Assembly: GCA_964519665.1 (NCBI GenBank)
Contig: CAZFIV010000018.1
Location: forward strand, 1 to 64,000
From: JANQQN01 sp964519665
Lineage (GTDB): Bacteria > Myxococcota > Kuafuiibacteriia > Kuafuiibacteriales > Kuafuiibacteriaceae
Direction of reading: 5' to 3'
DNA: 64,000 nucleotides
Shown piece after piece: positions 1-8,504 of the stretch. The translations under genes were made by a program, and so were the position numbers. The first letter of the stretch is position 1. Each line of letters starts with the position of its first letter. The notes under the pieces were generated by a model. That model saw only the letters and a program-made list of their open reading frames with translations. It did not search any database and was not told the origin of the DNA.

Positions 1-9
1 TATCATCCA

Positions 10-642
10 GTGGTGGTCCGCGCGGCTCAGCTTCCCGAGATCGGTGAGGTCGACCAGATCGTCCGGCTCCATGGGATGAACTGGTGGCAATTCGAGGCCG
101 TGCTCGCCATTCGGGGCGACAACCCAGCGCCGAGGTTGGCCTACGCCAACGGAACAATCGAGCTAATGAGCCCCTCGAGACGACACGAAAGAGCGAAGTC
201 GAGCTTGGGAAGACTCGTGGAAGCCTACTGCTTCGAGCGCGGGGTGTACTTCGATCCCGTCGCTTCCACCACCCTCAAGAACGAGGCGATGGAAAAAGGC
301 ATCGAACCAGACGAGTCCTACGCCTTCAAACCCAATCAGGACGTGCCCGACCTCGCTATCGAAGTCGTTCTCACGTCTGGGGGCCTCGACAAGCTAGAGC
401 TCTATGCAGCCCTCGGGGTGGAGGAGGTCTGGATCCTGTTCGGGGAGCGTCTCGAAATGTACGCCCGCCCGAAGGACCGTTCACCCACCGGACAGCGAAG
501 CGACTACTGCAAGATTGCAGCGAGTCAGAACCTACCCGAGCTGACGGTGGACCGCCTACAGCCCTATGCGATTGACGAGAACGTCTTCGAGGCCGTGCAG
601 TCCTTTAGAAGGAGCCTTCTTCCGTCGCCTTCTTCTGAGTAG
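10..642 (+). CDS. Uma2-family (DUF820) PD-(D/E)XK putative endonuclease
   Basis: The protein has the Uma2 layout: an N-terminal G-x-x-W-W-x-F-E segment, the conserved IELMSPS strand at about residues 51-57, and the PD-(D/E)XK core with PDLAIEV, a Lys in LDKLELY and the GVEEVWI strand near residues 115-145. Uma2 proteins are small restriction-like nucleases of unknown biological role, abundant in cyanobacteria and Myxococcota. The GTG start lies 10 bases from the window edge and the frame stays open to the edge, so the true start could be a little further upstream; the length of 210 residues is normal for the family. The stop is about 100 bases before the transposase gene on the other strand. 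Family assignment is fairly firm; the function is not known. Confidence 0.8.
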   Translation: MVVRAAQLPEIGEVDQIVRLHGMNWWQFEAVLAIRGDNPAPRLAYANGTIELMSPSRRHERAKSSLGRLVEAYCFERGVYFDPVASTTLKNEAMEKGIEPDESYAFKPNQDVPDLAIEVVLTSGGLDKLELYAALGVEEVWILFGERLEMYARPKDRSPTGQRSDYCKIAASQNLPELTVDRLQPYAIDENVFEAVQSFRRSLLPSPSSE

Positions 643-729
643 CTTCACTGTCCTGTGCAATTGCTCCCGTTGTGGCGGGCGCCGTGGCTCAGCTTGCCGA
701 CGATCTTCGGTTGCAACTGCGCACCCCCA

Positions 730-2076
730 GGTGGCTATGTACCGACGGTTACATAACGGACTCCGGACTGAGCCGAACGCACGCCGAGCACGTTCGGGCC
801 TGGTTCTCCGCTACCCTCCGATAGCGGGCCTTGGCATGCTCCACCCGCAGGCGAGTCTGAAGGTCGTCTTCTCGGCCGAAGAAGGCCTCGTTGGGTGTTC
901 GGCCACCAAGCTCGGCCCGAGGAATGAGCTTGTTGTGGTCGTCGAAGTACTTTTCGACCAGGCGTTGGAGTGTCGCAAAGGAATCGAGAGTATGAAGGAA
1001 CAACCACCAGGACTTAATCTGGAGCCACAGCGCCTCGACCATCGAGTTCGACTGCGTGATGTCCACCTGAGCAACGACATGGGCGATCTGCTTCATCTCC
1101 GCGAGAACCAGATTTTCGCAACCGCCGTCGGTCACGACGCGAATCGGCAAGGCCGTTGCTTGGATCGCCTCCAAAGACTCGTTGAGCAGCCTCCGAGTAG
1201 TCTCCGCCGTCAGATTCGCCTCGAGCGAGCACGCTATGACCCGCCGCGAGTAGTTGTCGACCACGGCATGGAGAAAAGCGCGTGTTCCATCCAGCAGCCG
1301 GATGGTCGTGACGTCGACATGCAGCAGCTGCCCGGGACCATCGGCTCGAATTCCGACCCTCGGTTTGGCGGGATAGACACGACGACGAGGCCGATTCCAG
1401 TGGTACCGCTTGATGGCTCGACAACGGGTCTCGTAGGATGCGAAAACTCGTCCGAGTCTTTGGGCGAGAATGGCAAGGGAGCGAATCGAGAGATGCTTGA
1501 ATCCGTCGGCCTCGACCATGTCGCGCATCACCGAGCGCTCCGTAAAAGTCAAGCAGCCCGGTCTCGACCGTGGGCACGGCGGAGCGTCGTCAAGTTCACA
1601 TTTCGCCGCTGCCTTGGTCCACTCGCGAAGGCGAGCTTGCCGCATGCCGAGGATTCGAAGAGCGGCTCGGTGGCCGAGGAAGGGCTTGGCATGCTCCAGA
1701 GCGCGCAGGATTCGCGCCTTAGCGCCAGCAGAGGGAACGCGGATGCCCGACAGGCTGGCTCCCGTCGATCGTACGAGGGCGAGAAGAAGCCGCAGAATCG
1801 CGATGAGGACCTGAATCTGCTTGCGCAATCTCGCGACTTGAATTCTGAGTTCCACGAGTTCGGCTCCGGAATCTTCCGCCGTCACGACTTTCGGCAGACC
1901 GCGGCGAACCCAGGTATGTCGTGTGGACTTCGGAATCCGGAGGCCAGGGAACAAAGAAACGTCGCCGGATTCGACGATAGCTTCACGGATGCGGTGGTCG
2001 TACTTGCGTCGAAGAGCTACCGACACCGGGGCAGATAACATCGGATTATCTTAGCGGTACAAGGGCGGGTGGCTAT
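730..2076 (-). mobile_element. Insertion sequence carrying one DDE transposase (ends tentative)
   Basis: A single transposase gene fills most of this interval. The 9-mer GGTGGCTAT occurs in direct orientation at 730-738 and 2068-2076, just outside the gene on both sides, and could be a target-site duplication. GTACCG at 739-744 and its complement CGGTAC at 2055-2060 form a short inverted pair, but the right copy sits seven bases inside the direct repeat and pairing beyond six bases is poor. The gene content of the element is clear, but the exact ends are only a proposal. Confidence 0.4.
749..2041 (-). CDS. DDE transposase / integrase (rve core, IS3/IS481-like)
   Basis: This 430-residue protein has an N-terminal helix-turn-helix and coiled region, a middle linker, and a retroviral-integrase-type catalytic core. 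The three acidic residues are visible as LLHVDVT, VVTDGGCEN and NSMVEALW. The spacing between the second Asp and the Glu is 30 residues, shorter than the 34-35 usual in IS3 and IS481 elements. The frame is uninterrupted, so the element may be active. It would cut and join DNA ends during transposition. A 490-codon open frame on the opposite strand is an artefact of codon bias. The exact IS family is unresolved. Confidence 0.85.
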   Translation of the reverse strand: MLSAPVSVALRRKYDHRIREAIVESGDVSLFPGLRIPKSTRHTWVRRGLPKVVTAEDSGAELVELRIQVARLRKQIQVLIAILRLLLALVRSTGASLSGIRVPSAGAKARILRALEHAKPFLGHRAALRILGMRQARLREWTKAAAKCELDDAPPCPRSRPGCLTFTERSVMRDMVEADGFKHLSIRSLAILAQRLGRVFASYETRCRAIKRYHWNRPRRRVYPAKPRVGIRADGPGQLLHVDVTTIRLLDGTRAFLHAVVDNYSRRVIACSLEANLTAETTRRLLNESLEAIQATALPIRVVTDGGCENLVLAEMKQIAHVVAQVDITQSNSMVEALWLQIKSWWLFLHTLDSFATLQRLVEKYFDDHNKLIPRAELGGRTPNEAFFGREDDLQTRLRVEHAKARYRRVAENQARTCSACVRLSPESVM

Positions 2077-2285
2077 AGCAAGGCTCGCAAATGCACACGG
2101 GTTCGGAGGGGAGGTCGTGCCACGACGCTCGGCGATGGTACGCCCAGCGGGTACGCCCGACCGGGCAACATGAGCCGCAGCCTGGCTTGCTTCAGCTAAG
2201 GCTACGGAATCAGAGATGTTTGATTAAGCGGCATTTGAGGACGGCGCCGTCGGCGAAGCCGATGGTGACACCGCAGAGGTCGCGA

Positions 2286-2328
2286 GAAGCCTCGAATCAG
2301 GCAGGCGAAGCCTGCTGATCGAGGCTTC
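2286..2328 (-). terminator. Strong hairpin just 3' of tRNA-Gly, possible terminator or processing signal
   Basis: GAAGCCTCGA at 2286-2295 pairs with TCGAGGCTTC at 2319-2328, and the inner halves (ATCAG..AGGC against GCCTGCTGAT) continue the stem with only small bulges around a three-base loop. It begins six bases after the 3' end of the minus-strand tRNA-Gly. No T-run follows, so it is not a classical intrinsic terminator; it may protect or define the precursor 3' end. The rest of the 2042-2333 gap shows no gene. Confidence 0.4.
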
Positions 2329-2333
2329 GTTAA

Positions 2334-2406
2334 AGCGGGAAACGGGACTCGAACCCGCGACTTCAACCTTGGGAAGGTTGCACTCTACCAACTGAGTTAT
2401 TCCCGC
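2334..2406 (-). tRNA. tRNA-Gly (anticodon CCC)
   Basis: Read on the minus strand, the 73-nt gene starts GCGGGAA and its 3' acceptor strand is TTCCCGC, giving a perfect seven-pair acceptor stem with U at position 73, as usual for bacterial tRNA-Gly. The D-arm contains AGTTGGTAGA. The anticodon stem CAACC/GGTTG encloses the loop TTCCCAA, so the anticodon is CCC (reads GGG). The T-arm has GGGTTCGAGTCCC. CCA is not encoded. Confidence 0.95.
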
Positions 2407-2443
2407 GTCAGTCTTCGTACGCTGCCACTGCGCGGGACCCGAG

Positions 2444-4039
2444 TCAATGCCTCGGACCTGGGTCGTTCGCCTCGGTGACGTACGGCGCGATGAGGAACAA
2501 CACCCCGGCCACCAGGTAGGCCCCGGCATAAGGCCACGCCGGCCCCAACGCCCCGACCACGTCGCCCGGAGTGTAGGCGTACGTGTGAATCAACCCGGTC
2601 GCGGCCAGGCCCGCTCCGATGAACATCCACACCGCCGCTCGGTGGAACCGCCGCTCGATGAGCTCCACCGTGGCCGCCGCCAAGAACATGGACACCAGGA
2701 TGAAGCCCTGCTCTAGCGCAAAGGCACCTTCTATCCACGTTCCGTTTTGCTTGAAGGGCCCCACCAGGGCGTCCGAGAAGGCGGGGCCTCCGGGGGCCCC
2801 GACCCCGGCTGACCGCAGCGCGGTCTTGGCCATCAGGGTGCCCCACGCGGCGACCCCGGGCAAAATGCCGATCACCGCGGCGGGGGCGTGGGCCGGCGGG
2901 GTAGCCTGGAAGGCCTGGGCAGTGATGACGATGCCGATCCAGATGACGATCGCGAGCGCCGCGTCGACGGGGACGGCCCACGCGACCTGGGTGACGGTGC
3001 CGGTGACGATGATCGCCGTGCAGAAAATCGCGTTCAGAATCGAGTAGCCCGCCCGGGCCCCCATCGCCTTCCAGCCCGGGTGCCCGATGTAGATGGTGGT
3101 CGGAAAGCACGAACCGAACAAGGCCGCTACGAAGGTGCCCACCCCGTTCACCGCCAACGACGGGGCCGTTGGATAGCCGTCGCCGGCGGCCTCCGCCGAT
3201 TCGATATTTTGAAGCGAGCCGATGACGTTGAATAATCCCATGGGGAGCAGGACCGACAGGTACTTCAGCTCGAACTCGCTAAAGCCTTGAAGAAGGTCGC
3301 CGAGCACCGGGATCGGGGGCGAAAAGCCGGCGGCCTCGGGGCTGACCGTTGCGTCGGGCGCGACTCCGGTCATCCAGGCGATGGCGGTGCCGAGCGCTAC
3401 GGCGACCAGGCCGCCCGGGATGCGGCCCTTGAAGCGAACCCGACCGTAGTAGACCAAGAGCACCACGCCCAACGTGGTGACGCCGACCATCGGTTGAGCG
3501 AAGGCGCGAAACAGGAATCCGAGTGAGATGAAGCCGAGCGCAATGCCCGAGAGGGTGGCCAACAGGGCCGCGCGCGGGGTCGCTCGGCGGATGCGTTCGG
3601 CCACGAACGCGCCCCCGACTTCGATCAACCCGGAGCCCAAGCAAGCGATCAGGCCCGCCCGCCAGGCGACCTCCGACGGGTTGGGGTGACCGACGCTCTG
3701 GGCCGCCAGCTTCACGGGGAGCATGACTAGGAATACGTACGCCAGGAGCGACACCGTATTGATGCCGTACGGAAGCGCGCACACGTCGGTGCGGCCGGTC
3801 TGCTTCATCAGCCGCCGAGCCTGGTAGGCGTAGAAGAGGTTGCCGACGATCAGCGACACGGCGGCGCCCGGGAGGATGCGGCCGGCGACCAGCTCACTGG
3901 GAAACTGAAGAACTCCCCGGCACAAGCCATCGATCAGAAGAAGCTGCACGAGATTGTCGAGCGCGAGCCCGAAGAAACCATCGACGTCTCCCCTAACGAA
4001 CCATCGGGTCTGACCGGAGGAATTCGGGGCGGTAGTCAC
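2444..4039 (-). CDS. NCS2/AzgA-type purine or pyrimidine permease-like transporter
   Basis: A hydrophobic protein of 531 residues with roughly 12 membrane spans. The early segment around GDVDGFFGLALDN, the ALPYGINTVS region and the later NVIGSLQNIESAEAAGDGYP and FPTTIYIGHPGWKA stretches match the NCS2 (nucleobase-cation symporter 2) fold of xanthine/uracil and AzgA permeases. It most likely moves a nucleobase or a similar compound across the inner membrane with a proton or sodium ion; the substrate cannot be read from sequence. The gene is divergent from the sensor kinase and ends close to the tRNA. No purine or pyrimidine salvage gene is adjacent. Confidence 0.75.
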   Translation of the reverse strand: MTTAPNSSGQTRWFVRGDVDGFFGLALDNLVQLLLIDGLCRGVLQFPSELVAGRILPGAAVSLIVGNLFYAYQARRLMKQTGRTDVCALPYGINTVSLLAYVFLVMLPVKLAAQSVGHPNPSEVAWRAGLIACLGSGLIEVGGAFVAERIRRATPRAALLATLSGIALGFISLGFLFRAFAQPMVGVTTLGVVLLVYYGRVRFKGRIPGGLVAVALGTAIAWMTGVAPDATVSPEAAGFSPPIPVLGDLLQGFSEFELKYLSVLLPMGLFNVIGSLQNIESAEAAGDGYPTAPSLAVNGVGTFVAALFGSCFPTTIYIGHPGWKAMGARAGYSILNAIFCTAIIVTGTVTQVAWAVPVDAALAIVIWIGIVITAQAFQATPPAHAPAAVIGILPGVAAWGTLMAKTALRSAGVGAPGGPAFSDALVGPFKQNGTWIEGAFALEQGFILVSMFLAAATVELIERRFHRAAVWMFIGAGLAATGLIHTYAYTPGDVVGALGPAWPYAGAYLVAGVLFLIAPYVTEANDPGPRH

Positions 4040-4175
4040 GGAACGTACCTCACGCGGCCCTCTCTACCACGAATCGTTACCTGCTCGGTTCATGCGGTCC
4101 GAGGAAGGGGTGGTTCCGACCGCTTCGCGCCAAGCTCGCTTTTCATCCACTTGTACAGGCGCTAGGAAGTGGGCG

Positions 4176-5438
4176 ATGGAAGCTCTGCTCGCCGAGATCA
4201 CGAGGGGCTTGGGCTCTGTCGATAGCCTGGAAGAGCTCCTGCCGTTCGTCTTGTCGAAGGCGACCGCAATGTTCTCGGCGGACCGCGCGGTCTTCGCGGT
4301 TTGCAACCCCGGCGGGGAGATCCGACGAGCCATTCGCCACAACATGCCGATCGATGCGAACGGTCGGCTCCCGGTGAGCGGCAATCTCATTCAGCAAGTT
4401 CTCAGCCGACGGCGCACCGTTTTCGTGCCCAATACCGCGGACCTCGTCGACTATGAGTCCCGGGACAGCGTCAAGTCTCACAACATTCGATTCATGATGG
4501 GCGTCCCGGTGATGAGCGCATCCGCCCTCATGGGCGTGCTCTACATCGACAGCACCAGCATGCGGTACCTCAGCCCCGCTGGTGAGACGCAGCGCTACCT
4601 AGAGGCCCTGGCCGGGCTGGTTTCGCTCGCCCTCAAGAACGTGCAAGCGAACGAAGAACAGAAGTATCGGAACAGCTTCACTGCGTACGCCTTTCACAAC
4701 GTTCGCAACGCGCTGCACGTCATGCGCACCAACGCCGACGAGCTCGCCAAGAAGGACTACTTGAAGAGCGACGGCGTCGAGCTCGTCGACACCATCTCCG
4801 GCTCCATCGACCGCCTGGCCACGGTCTCGAAGTCGGTGCTCGCTCTGCATAAACTGGAGACCGCAATGACCTCCCCGCTGGTCGAGATCGATCCGGTAGT
4901 CGAGCTGCGCCTGCGCAGCGAGGCGCTCGAACGGTTCGCCCAGACCGTGCTCTCCAAAGGCATCGAAGTGACGTCCGTGCCGACACCGATGCTGCAGACC
5001 GACGGCGCGCGGTTCGGAATGATCGTCGACGAGCTCCTCCTAAACGCGATCAAGTACTCGCCGGCCGGACAGTCGATCACGGTGGCCGTTCATCCGTCGC
5101 CCAACACGCGCCCCACCCCGCATCCGCTTGCTCCCGACGCCCCTCAGATGCACCGCCTGCCACAAATGAAGATCAGCCCGCAGGCCACCTTCGTCAGTAT
5201 CTCGGTGACCAACGCCAACCGAAGCGGACGAATCCCGCCCGACAAGCTGCGTCAACTGTTCGCGCCCTTCGTCGGCGAAGAAGACGACTCGGCGCCGGTG
5301 CCGTCGTCGGGTCTCGGTCTGTCGATGGTGCGAGAGGTCGTCACCAGCCTGGGCGGCGACATTCGCGCCGAATCCGATGACGACGTCACGTCATTCATCT
5401 TCGAGCTGCCTACCCGGATCGAATACGAAGATGATTAA
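4176..5438 (+). CDS. GAF-domain sensor histidine kinase
   Basis: A GAF domain covers about residues 1-150 and ends in the typical LYIDS-like strand. It is followed by a helical dimerisation region with a likely phospho-acceptor His in FHNVRNALHVMRTN, then a HATPase_c domain with N-box DELLLNAIKYSP and G-box SGLGLSMVREVV. No membrane span is evident, so it is a soluble sensor that autophosphorylates in response to an unknown small-molecule or redox cue. The ATG at 4176 is chosen because AGGAAG lies at a good distance upstream and the GAF fold begins there; an in-frame ATG at 4092 would add 28 residues that look non-coding. No response regulator is adjacent, so it is an orphan. Confidence 0.85.
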   Translation: MEALLAEITRGLGSVDSLEELLPFVLSKATAMFSADRAVFAVCNPGGEIRRAIRHNMPIDANGRLPVSGNLIQQVLSRRRTVFVPNTADLVDYESRDSVKSHNIRFMMGVPVMSASALMGVLYIDSTSMRYLSPAGETQRYLEALAGLVSLALKNVQANEEQKYRNSFTAYAFHNVRNALHVMRTNADELAKKDYLKSDGVELVDTISGSIDRLATVSKSVLALHKLETAMTSPLVEIDPVVELRLRSEALERFAQTVLSKGIEVTSVPTPMLQTDGARFGMIVDELLLNAIKYSPAGQSITVAVHPSPNTRPTPHPLAPDAPQMHRLPQMKISPQATFVSISVTNANRSGRIPPDKLRQLFAPFVGEEDDSAPVPSSGLGLSMVREVVTSLGGDIRAESDDDVTSFIFELPTRIEYEDD

Positions 5439-5480
5439 ATGTGTGATCGCGTCGCTCGCGTACTTCGCACTCCGAGCTTT

Positions 5481-5500
5481 CCGAGTATCGAAACACTCGG
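5481..5500. terminator. Small hairpin between convergent kinase and acyl-CoA synthetase genes
   Basis: CCGAGT at 5481-5486 pairs with ACTCGG at 5495-5500 around an eight-base loop, in the 64-base gap between two convergent stops. A bidirectional terminator would be expected here, but there is no T-run on either strand, so the call is weak. Confidence 0.25.
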
Positions 5501-5502
5501 CG

Positions 5503-7353
5503 TCACGCCCCGACCCGCTCCAACGATGGCATGGGAGCCTGGGGCGCGGCGTACATGTCGTCGATCAGCCCGGCGTAGCGAAGCATCACTTGTTGGCGGC
5601 GCACCTTCAGGCTCGCGGTGAGAAGCTGGTTATCCACCGAGAACGGTTCGTCGACGATCCGAAACGCCTTCATGGTCTCGAAGCTGGCGAGCTCCGCGTT
5701 GACCTTCTCCACGTGCTGAGCCACCGCCGTCTCGGCGTGGTCACGGGTCACCTCCGCTAACAACTCGGGGTCCGGGACGACGAGACACACGCAGTAGTTC
5801 CTCGCGTCCCCTATCACCACCGCCTCCTGAATGAGAGGATGGCGCTTCAGCATTTCTTCAATCTTGGCGGGGACCACGTATTTGCCGCCCGACGTCTTGA
5901 TGAGCTCCTTCTTTCGACCGGTGATGGTCAGGAAGCCGTCCGCGTCGATCGCGCCGAGGTCTCCGGTCTTGAACCAACCGTCCTCGAAAGCCTCGGCGGT
6001 GGCCTCGGGTCGGTTCAGGTAACCGGCGGTAATGTTGGGGCCACGCGCGAGCACCTCCCCATCGGGCGCCACGCGCAACTCGATGCCGGGAAAGGCTCGG
6101 CCCACGGTGCCCACCCGGAAGTTGTTCGGGGTGTTGCTGGTGAGACCCGGACACGTCTCGGTGAGACCGTAGGCCTCCACGAGGTCGAGCCCGAGGGCGA
6201 GAAAAAACCGATGCACCTGCGGTGATAAGGGTGCCGAGCCGGACAGCAGGAGCTCCGCCCGGTGAAGCCCGAGCCGCCGATGGAGCTTCGACCACACCAG
6301 CCGCCTCGCGACGGCGGCCCGAATGCGCAGCGTCAGTGGAAGCGGTCGGCCGTGCGAGCGCAGCTCGATGGTCTTTTCACCGACCGCCAGGGCCCACCGG
6401 AACAAGGCACGACGGATCGGCGACGCGGCGGCCACGGCGCTCTCGATGCGGAGCTTCATCTTCTCGTACACCCGGGGCGCGCTCGGGAAGAAGCCGGGGG
6501 CGCTCAACGCCAAGTCTTCGCCGAGGGTCGGCACCGAAGACAGCACGATCGGCGCACCAAAGTACGGACCAGCGAGCTCGATCAATCGACCGAACGAGTG
6601 GGCCGGGGGCAGGAACAAGAACAGCCCGTGGCGCCGAACCCCATCTTTGAAGAGCCCGAGGGCATCGGCCGCTTCGAGCATCGAAAGCATGTTTCCGTGG
6701 GTCTGGATCACCGCCTTCGGCGCACCGGTGGTACCGGAGGTGTAGGTGAAGGTCGCAAGGTGGTCGCGCTTCGACAGCGCGGCTCGCCGGCTGCGCTCGG
6801 CCGCTGTCTCCTCGAGCGCCGCGCGGCCCCTGGCTTCGAGGGTTTCGAGGCTCTCCCAATCGTCAGCCTCGGCGACGCCTTCGGCGCGAACCACGACGAT
6901 GCGTCGGACCTTCACCGACTCGGCGGGAATGGGCCGGTCGCCGAGAGTACCGCCTCGACGGGCTCTTCTCACTTTCTCGAGCTGAGCGCGGTCTTCCACC
7001 ACCACAATTTGGGCGCCGGTGTCGGCAAGCATGTAGGCGATCTCATCGGGGAGGAGACTCGCGTAGATGGGCACAGTCTGGAGCCCCACCGACAGCGCGG
7101 CGAAGTCGGTGAGGAGCCACTCGAGACTCGCGTTGCCCACGATGGCAATCCGAGCGTCTTCGGCGAGCGGAAACATGGCGAGGAGCCCCGCTGCGATGGC
7201 GTCCATCCGGCGACCGGCCTCGGCCCAGCTGACCGAGACATACTCGTCGGAGCTGCGCACCATGAACGCCGGAACCTCGGGGCTCTCCCGACGGCGAGTC
7301 GCCAGAAGCTCGGAAAGGGACGGATAGGAGAACGCGACCGCAGACACGGGCAA
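5503..7353 (-). CDS. fadD: Long-chain fatty acid-CoA ligase (AMP-forming), FadD15-like
   Basis: A 616-residue ANL-superfamily enzyme that activates fatty acids to acyl-CoA through an acyl-adenylate. Diagnostic motifs are the AMP-binding P-loop TYTSGTTGAPK near residues 203-213, the AYGLTETCPG motif, and GWFKTGDLG followed by ITGRKKELIKTSGGKYV, which carries the C-terminal hinge and lysine region. The length and the ELIKTSGGKYV form fit long-chain synthetases (FadD15/FAA1 type) rather than acetyl-CoA synthetase. It is divergent from a TetR-family gene across a 97-base gap that contains an AT-rich palindrome, so local repression relieved by acyl-CoA is likely. Chain-length preference cannot be read. 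Confidence 0.9.
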   Translation of the reverse strand: MPVSAVAFSYPSLSELLATRRRESPEVPAFMVRSSDEYVSVSWAEAGRRMDAIAAGLLAMFPLAEDARIAIVGNASLEWLLTDFAALSVGLQTVPIYASLLPDEIAYMLADTGAQIVVVEDRAQLEKVRRARRGGTLGDRPIPAESVKVRRIVVVRAEGVAEADDWESLETLEARGRAALEETAAERSRRAALSKRDHLATFTYTSGTTGAPKAVIQTHGNMLSMLEAADALGLFKDGVRRHGLFLFLPPAHSFGRLIELAGPYFGAPIVLSSVPTLGEDLALSAPGFFPSAPRVYEKMKLRIESAVAAASPIRRALFRWALAVGEKTIELRSHGRPLPLTLRIRAAVARRLVWSKLHRRLGLHRAELLLSGSAPLSPQVHRFFLALGLDLVEAYGLTETCPGLTSNTPNNFRVGTVGRAFPGIELRVAPDGEVLARGPNITAGYLNRPEATAEAFEDGWFKTGDLGAIDADGFLTITGRKKELIKTSGGKYVVPAKIEEMLKRHPLIQEAVVIGDARNYCVCLVVPDPELLAEVTRDHAETAVAQHVEKVNAELASFETMKAFRIVDEPFSVDNQLLTASLKVRRQQVMLRYAGLIDDMYAAPQAPMPSLERVGA

Positions 7354-7380
7354 AGCCTACCGAGCCCGTTCCTCAATTGG

Positions 7381-7399
7381 AATAAAAATCCATTTTATT
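7381..7399. promoter_or_regulatory. AT-rich palindrome between fadD and tetR, candidate TetR operator
   Basis: AATAAAA at 7381-7387 and TTTTATT at 7393-7399 form perfect seven-base arms around a five-base spacer, in the divergent promoter region of the acyl-CoA synthetase and TetR genes. It is strikingly AT-rich in a GC-rich genome. Size and position suit a TetR dimer operator, but a promoter element is an alternative. Confidence 0.45.
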
Positions 7400-7450
7400 G
7401 GTCGACCGCATCTCTGGTCACGCGGCACGCGCTCGGGCTACGACCCATCG

Positions 7451-8080
7451 GTGACCGCGTTCGGACGCGCACCGGCCCGCCGCGACGGCGCTCGACGTCG
7501 GGATGCTCTTCTCGACGCCGCAGTGCGGTGTTTTCGTGCCAAAGGCGTCCAAGCCACCCGCATCGAAGACATCCGTAAAGAGGCCGGCGCCAGCCCCAGC
7601 AGCTTCTACCACCAGTTCCGAGGGGTCTCGGACCTCACCCTCGCCCTGCTGGTCCGAACGTTCCGGCGACTGTTCGCTCACCTGGCCGACCGGGCAGCGG
7701 CGGCCGAGACGGCTCACGAGCTGGTCGTCGGGATGGTGGACGGTCACATCGAATGGGTCGCGGCTCACCCCGACGAAGCCGCGGTCATGTATCAGGCGAT
7801 GTCCCTCGGCTTTTCGTCCACCGACGCCGAAACGCTGGCAGCGGAAAAGGCGGCCGCGCTGGCGCCGGTCATGGAGAAGTTCGGAACGGTCGTCGCGGCC
7901 GGAGAGCTCCCCCCCGCGCCCGTCCTCGAACTCGAGATCATTTTGTTGGGCCCCACTCACGAAGCGTGTCGTCGCTGGCTGATGGGGGCCCCGCTCGAGT
8001 TGGAGTGGATGCGATCGCGGTTGCCGGCGCTCGCGTGGTCGAGCCTCTTTGCGCTGGAAGGAAGTGGACATGGGCCGTGA
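7451..8080 (+). CDS. TetR/AcrR-family transcriptional regulator
   Basis: The N-terminal 60 residues form the TetR DNA-binding domain: ALLDAAVRCFRAKGVQATRI, then DIRKEAGASPSSFYHQF with the canonical helix-turn-helix and the SFYxxF signature. The C-terminal 140 residues are the variable helical ligand and dimerisation domain. It is divergently arranged with the fatty acyl-CoA synthetase gene, so a role as acyl-CoA- or fatty-acid-responsive repressor of that gene and of itself is a reasonable inference. The downstream GFA-family gene begins within nine bases of its stop and is probably co-transcribed. Confidence 0.88.
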   Translation: MTAFGRAPARRDGARRRDALLDAAVRCFRAKGVQATRIEDIRKEAGASPSSFYHQFRGVSDLTLALLVRTFRRLFAHLADRAAAAETAHELVVGMVDGHIEWVAAHPDEAAVMYQAMSLGFSSTDAETLAAEKAAALAPVMEKFGTVVAAGELPPAPVLELEIILLGPTHEACRRWLMGAPLELEWMRSRLPALAWSSLFALEGSGHGP

Positions 8081-8088
8081 ATGAAGAA

Positions 8089-8481
8089 ATGAGCGAACGC
8101 GTCGCAACCTGCGGCTGCGGACAGCTCCGCGCCATCACCACCGGAGAGCCGCTGCGGATCTCCGTCTGTCACTGCCTCGCCTGCCAACGCCGCACCGGCA
8201 GCGCGTTTGGCGTTCAGGCTCGCTGGCCGAGCGACTCGGTGCGCACCGAAGGCGTCAGCCGCGCCTATGTTCGCACGGCGGACTCGGGGAGCCGCGTCAC
8301 CTTTCACTTCTGCCCGGAGTGTGGATCGACGGTCTTCTACATGCTCGACGCCCTGCCCGGCTTCGTGGTGGTGCCGGTCGGAGCCTTTTCCGACCCCGGC
8401 TTCGCGAAGCCCACGGTGTCGATCTACGAAGATCGAAAGCACCCTTGGGTCGAGATTTCGGGAGCCGAGCACCTCGCCTGA
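8089..8481 (+). CDS. GFA-family (glutathione-dependent formaldehyde-activating enzyme-like) protein
   Basis: A 130-residue protein with the conserved zinc-binding cysteines of the GFA/CENP-V fold: CGCG near the N-terminus, CHCLACQRRTGS (C-x-C-x2-C), and FCPECGST (C-x2-C). The C-terminal DRKHPWVEI segment is also typical. Most members have unknown substrates; only some have been linked to S-hydroxymethylglutathione formation. ATG at 8089 gives the usual MSERVATCGCG start; a GTG at 8077, overlapping the TetR stop, would add four residues. The spacing to the TetR gene implies one transcript. Confidence 0.82.
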   Translation: MSERVATCGCGQLRAITTGEPLRISVCHCLACQRRTGSAFGVQARWPSDSVRTEGVSRAYVRTADSGSRVTFHFCPECGSTVFYMLDALPGFVVVPVGAFSDPGFAKPTVSIYEDRKHPWVEISGAEHLA

Positions 8482-8504
8482 ACCGACTCCTGGCCGGGGC
8501 CTCC

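Noticed and set aside
566..2038. 490-codon open frame on the plus strand across the insertion sequence
   Set aside because: It is the exact antisense of the transposase; the protein has no recognisable motif and its length reflects codon bias in GC-rich DNA.
6262..7578. 438-codon plus-strand open frame opposite the acyl-CoA synthetase gene
   Set aside because: Antisense shadow of fadD; the opposite strand has all ANL motifs.
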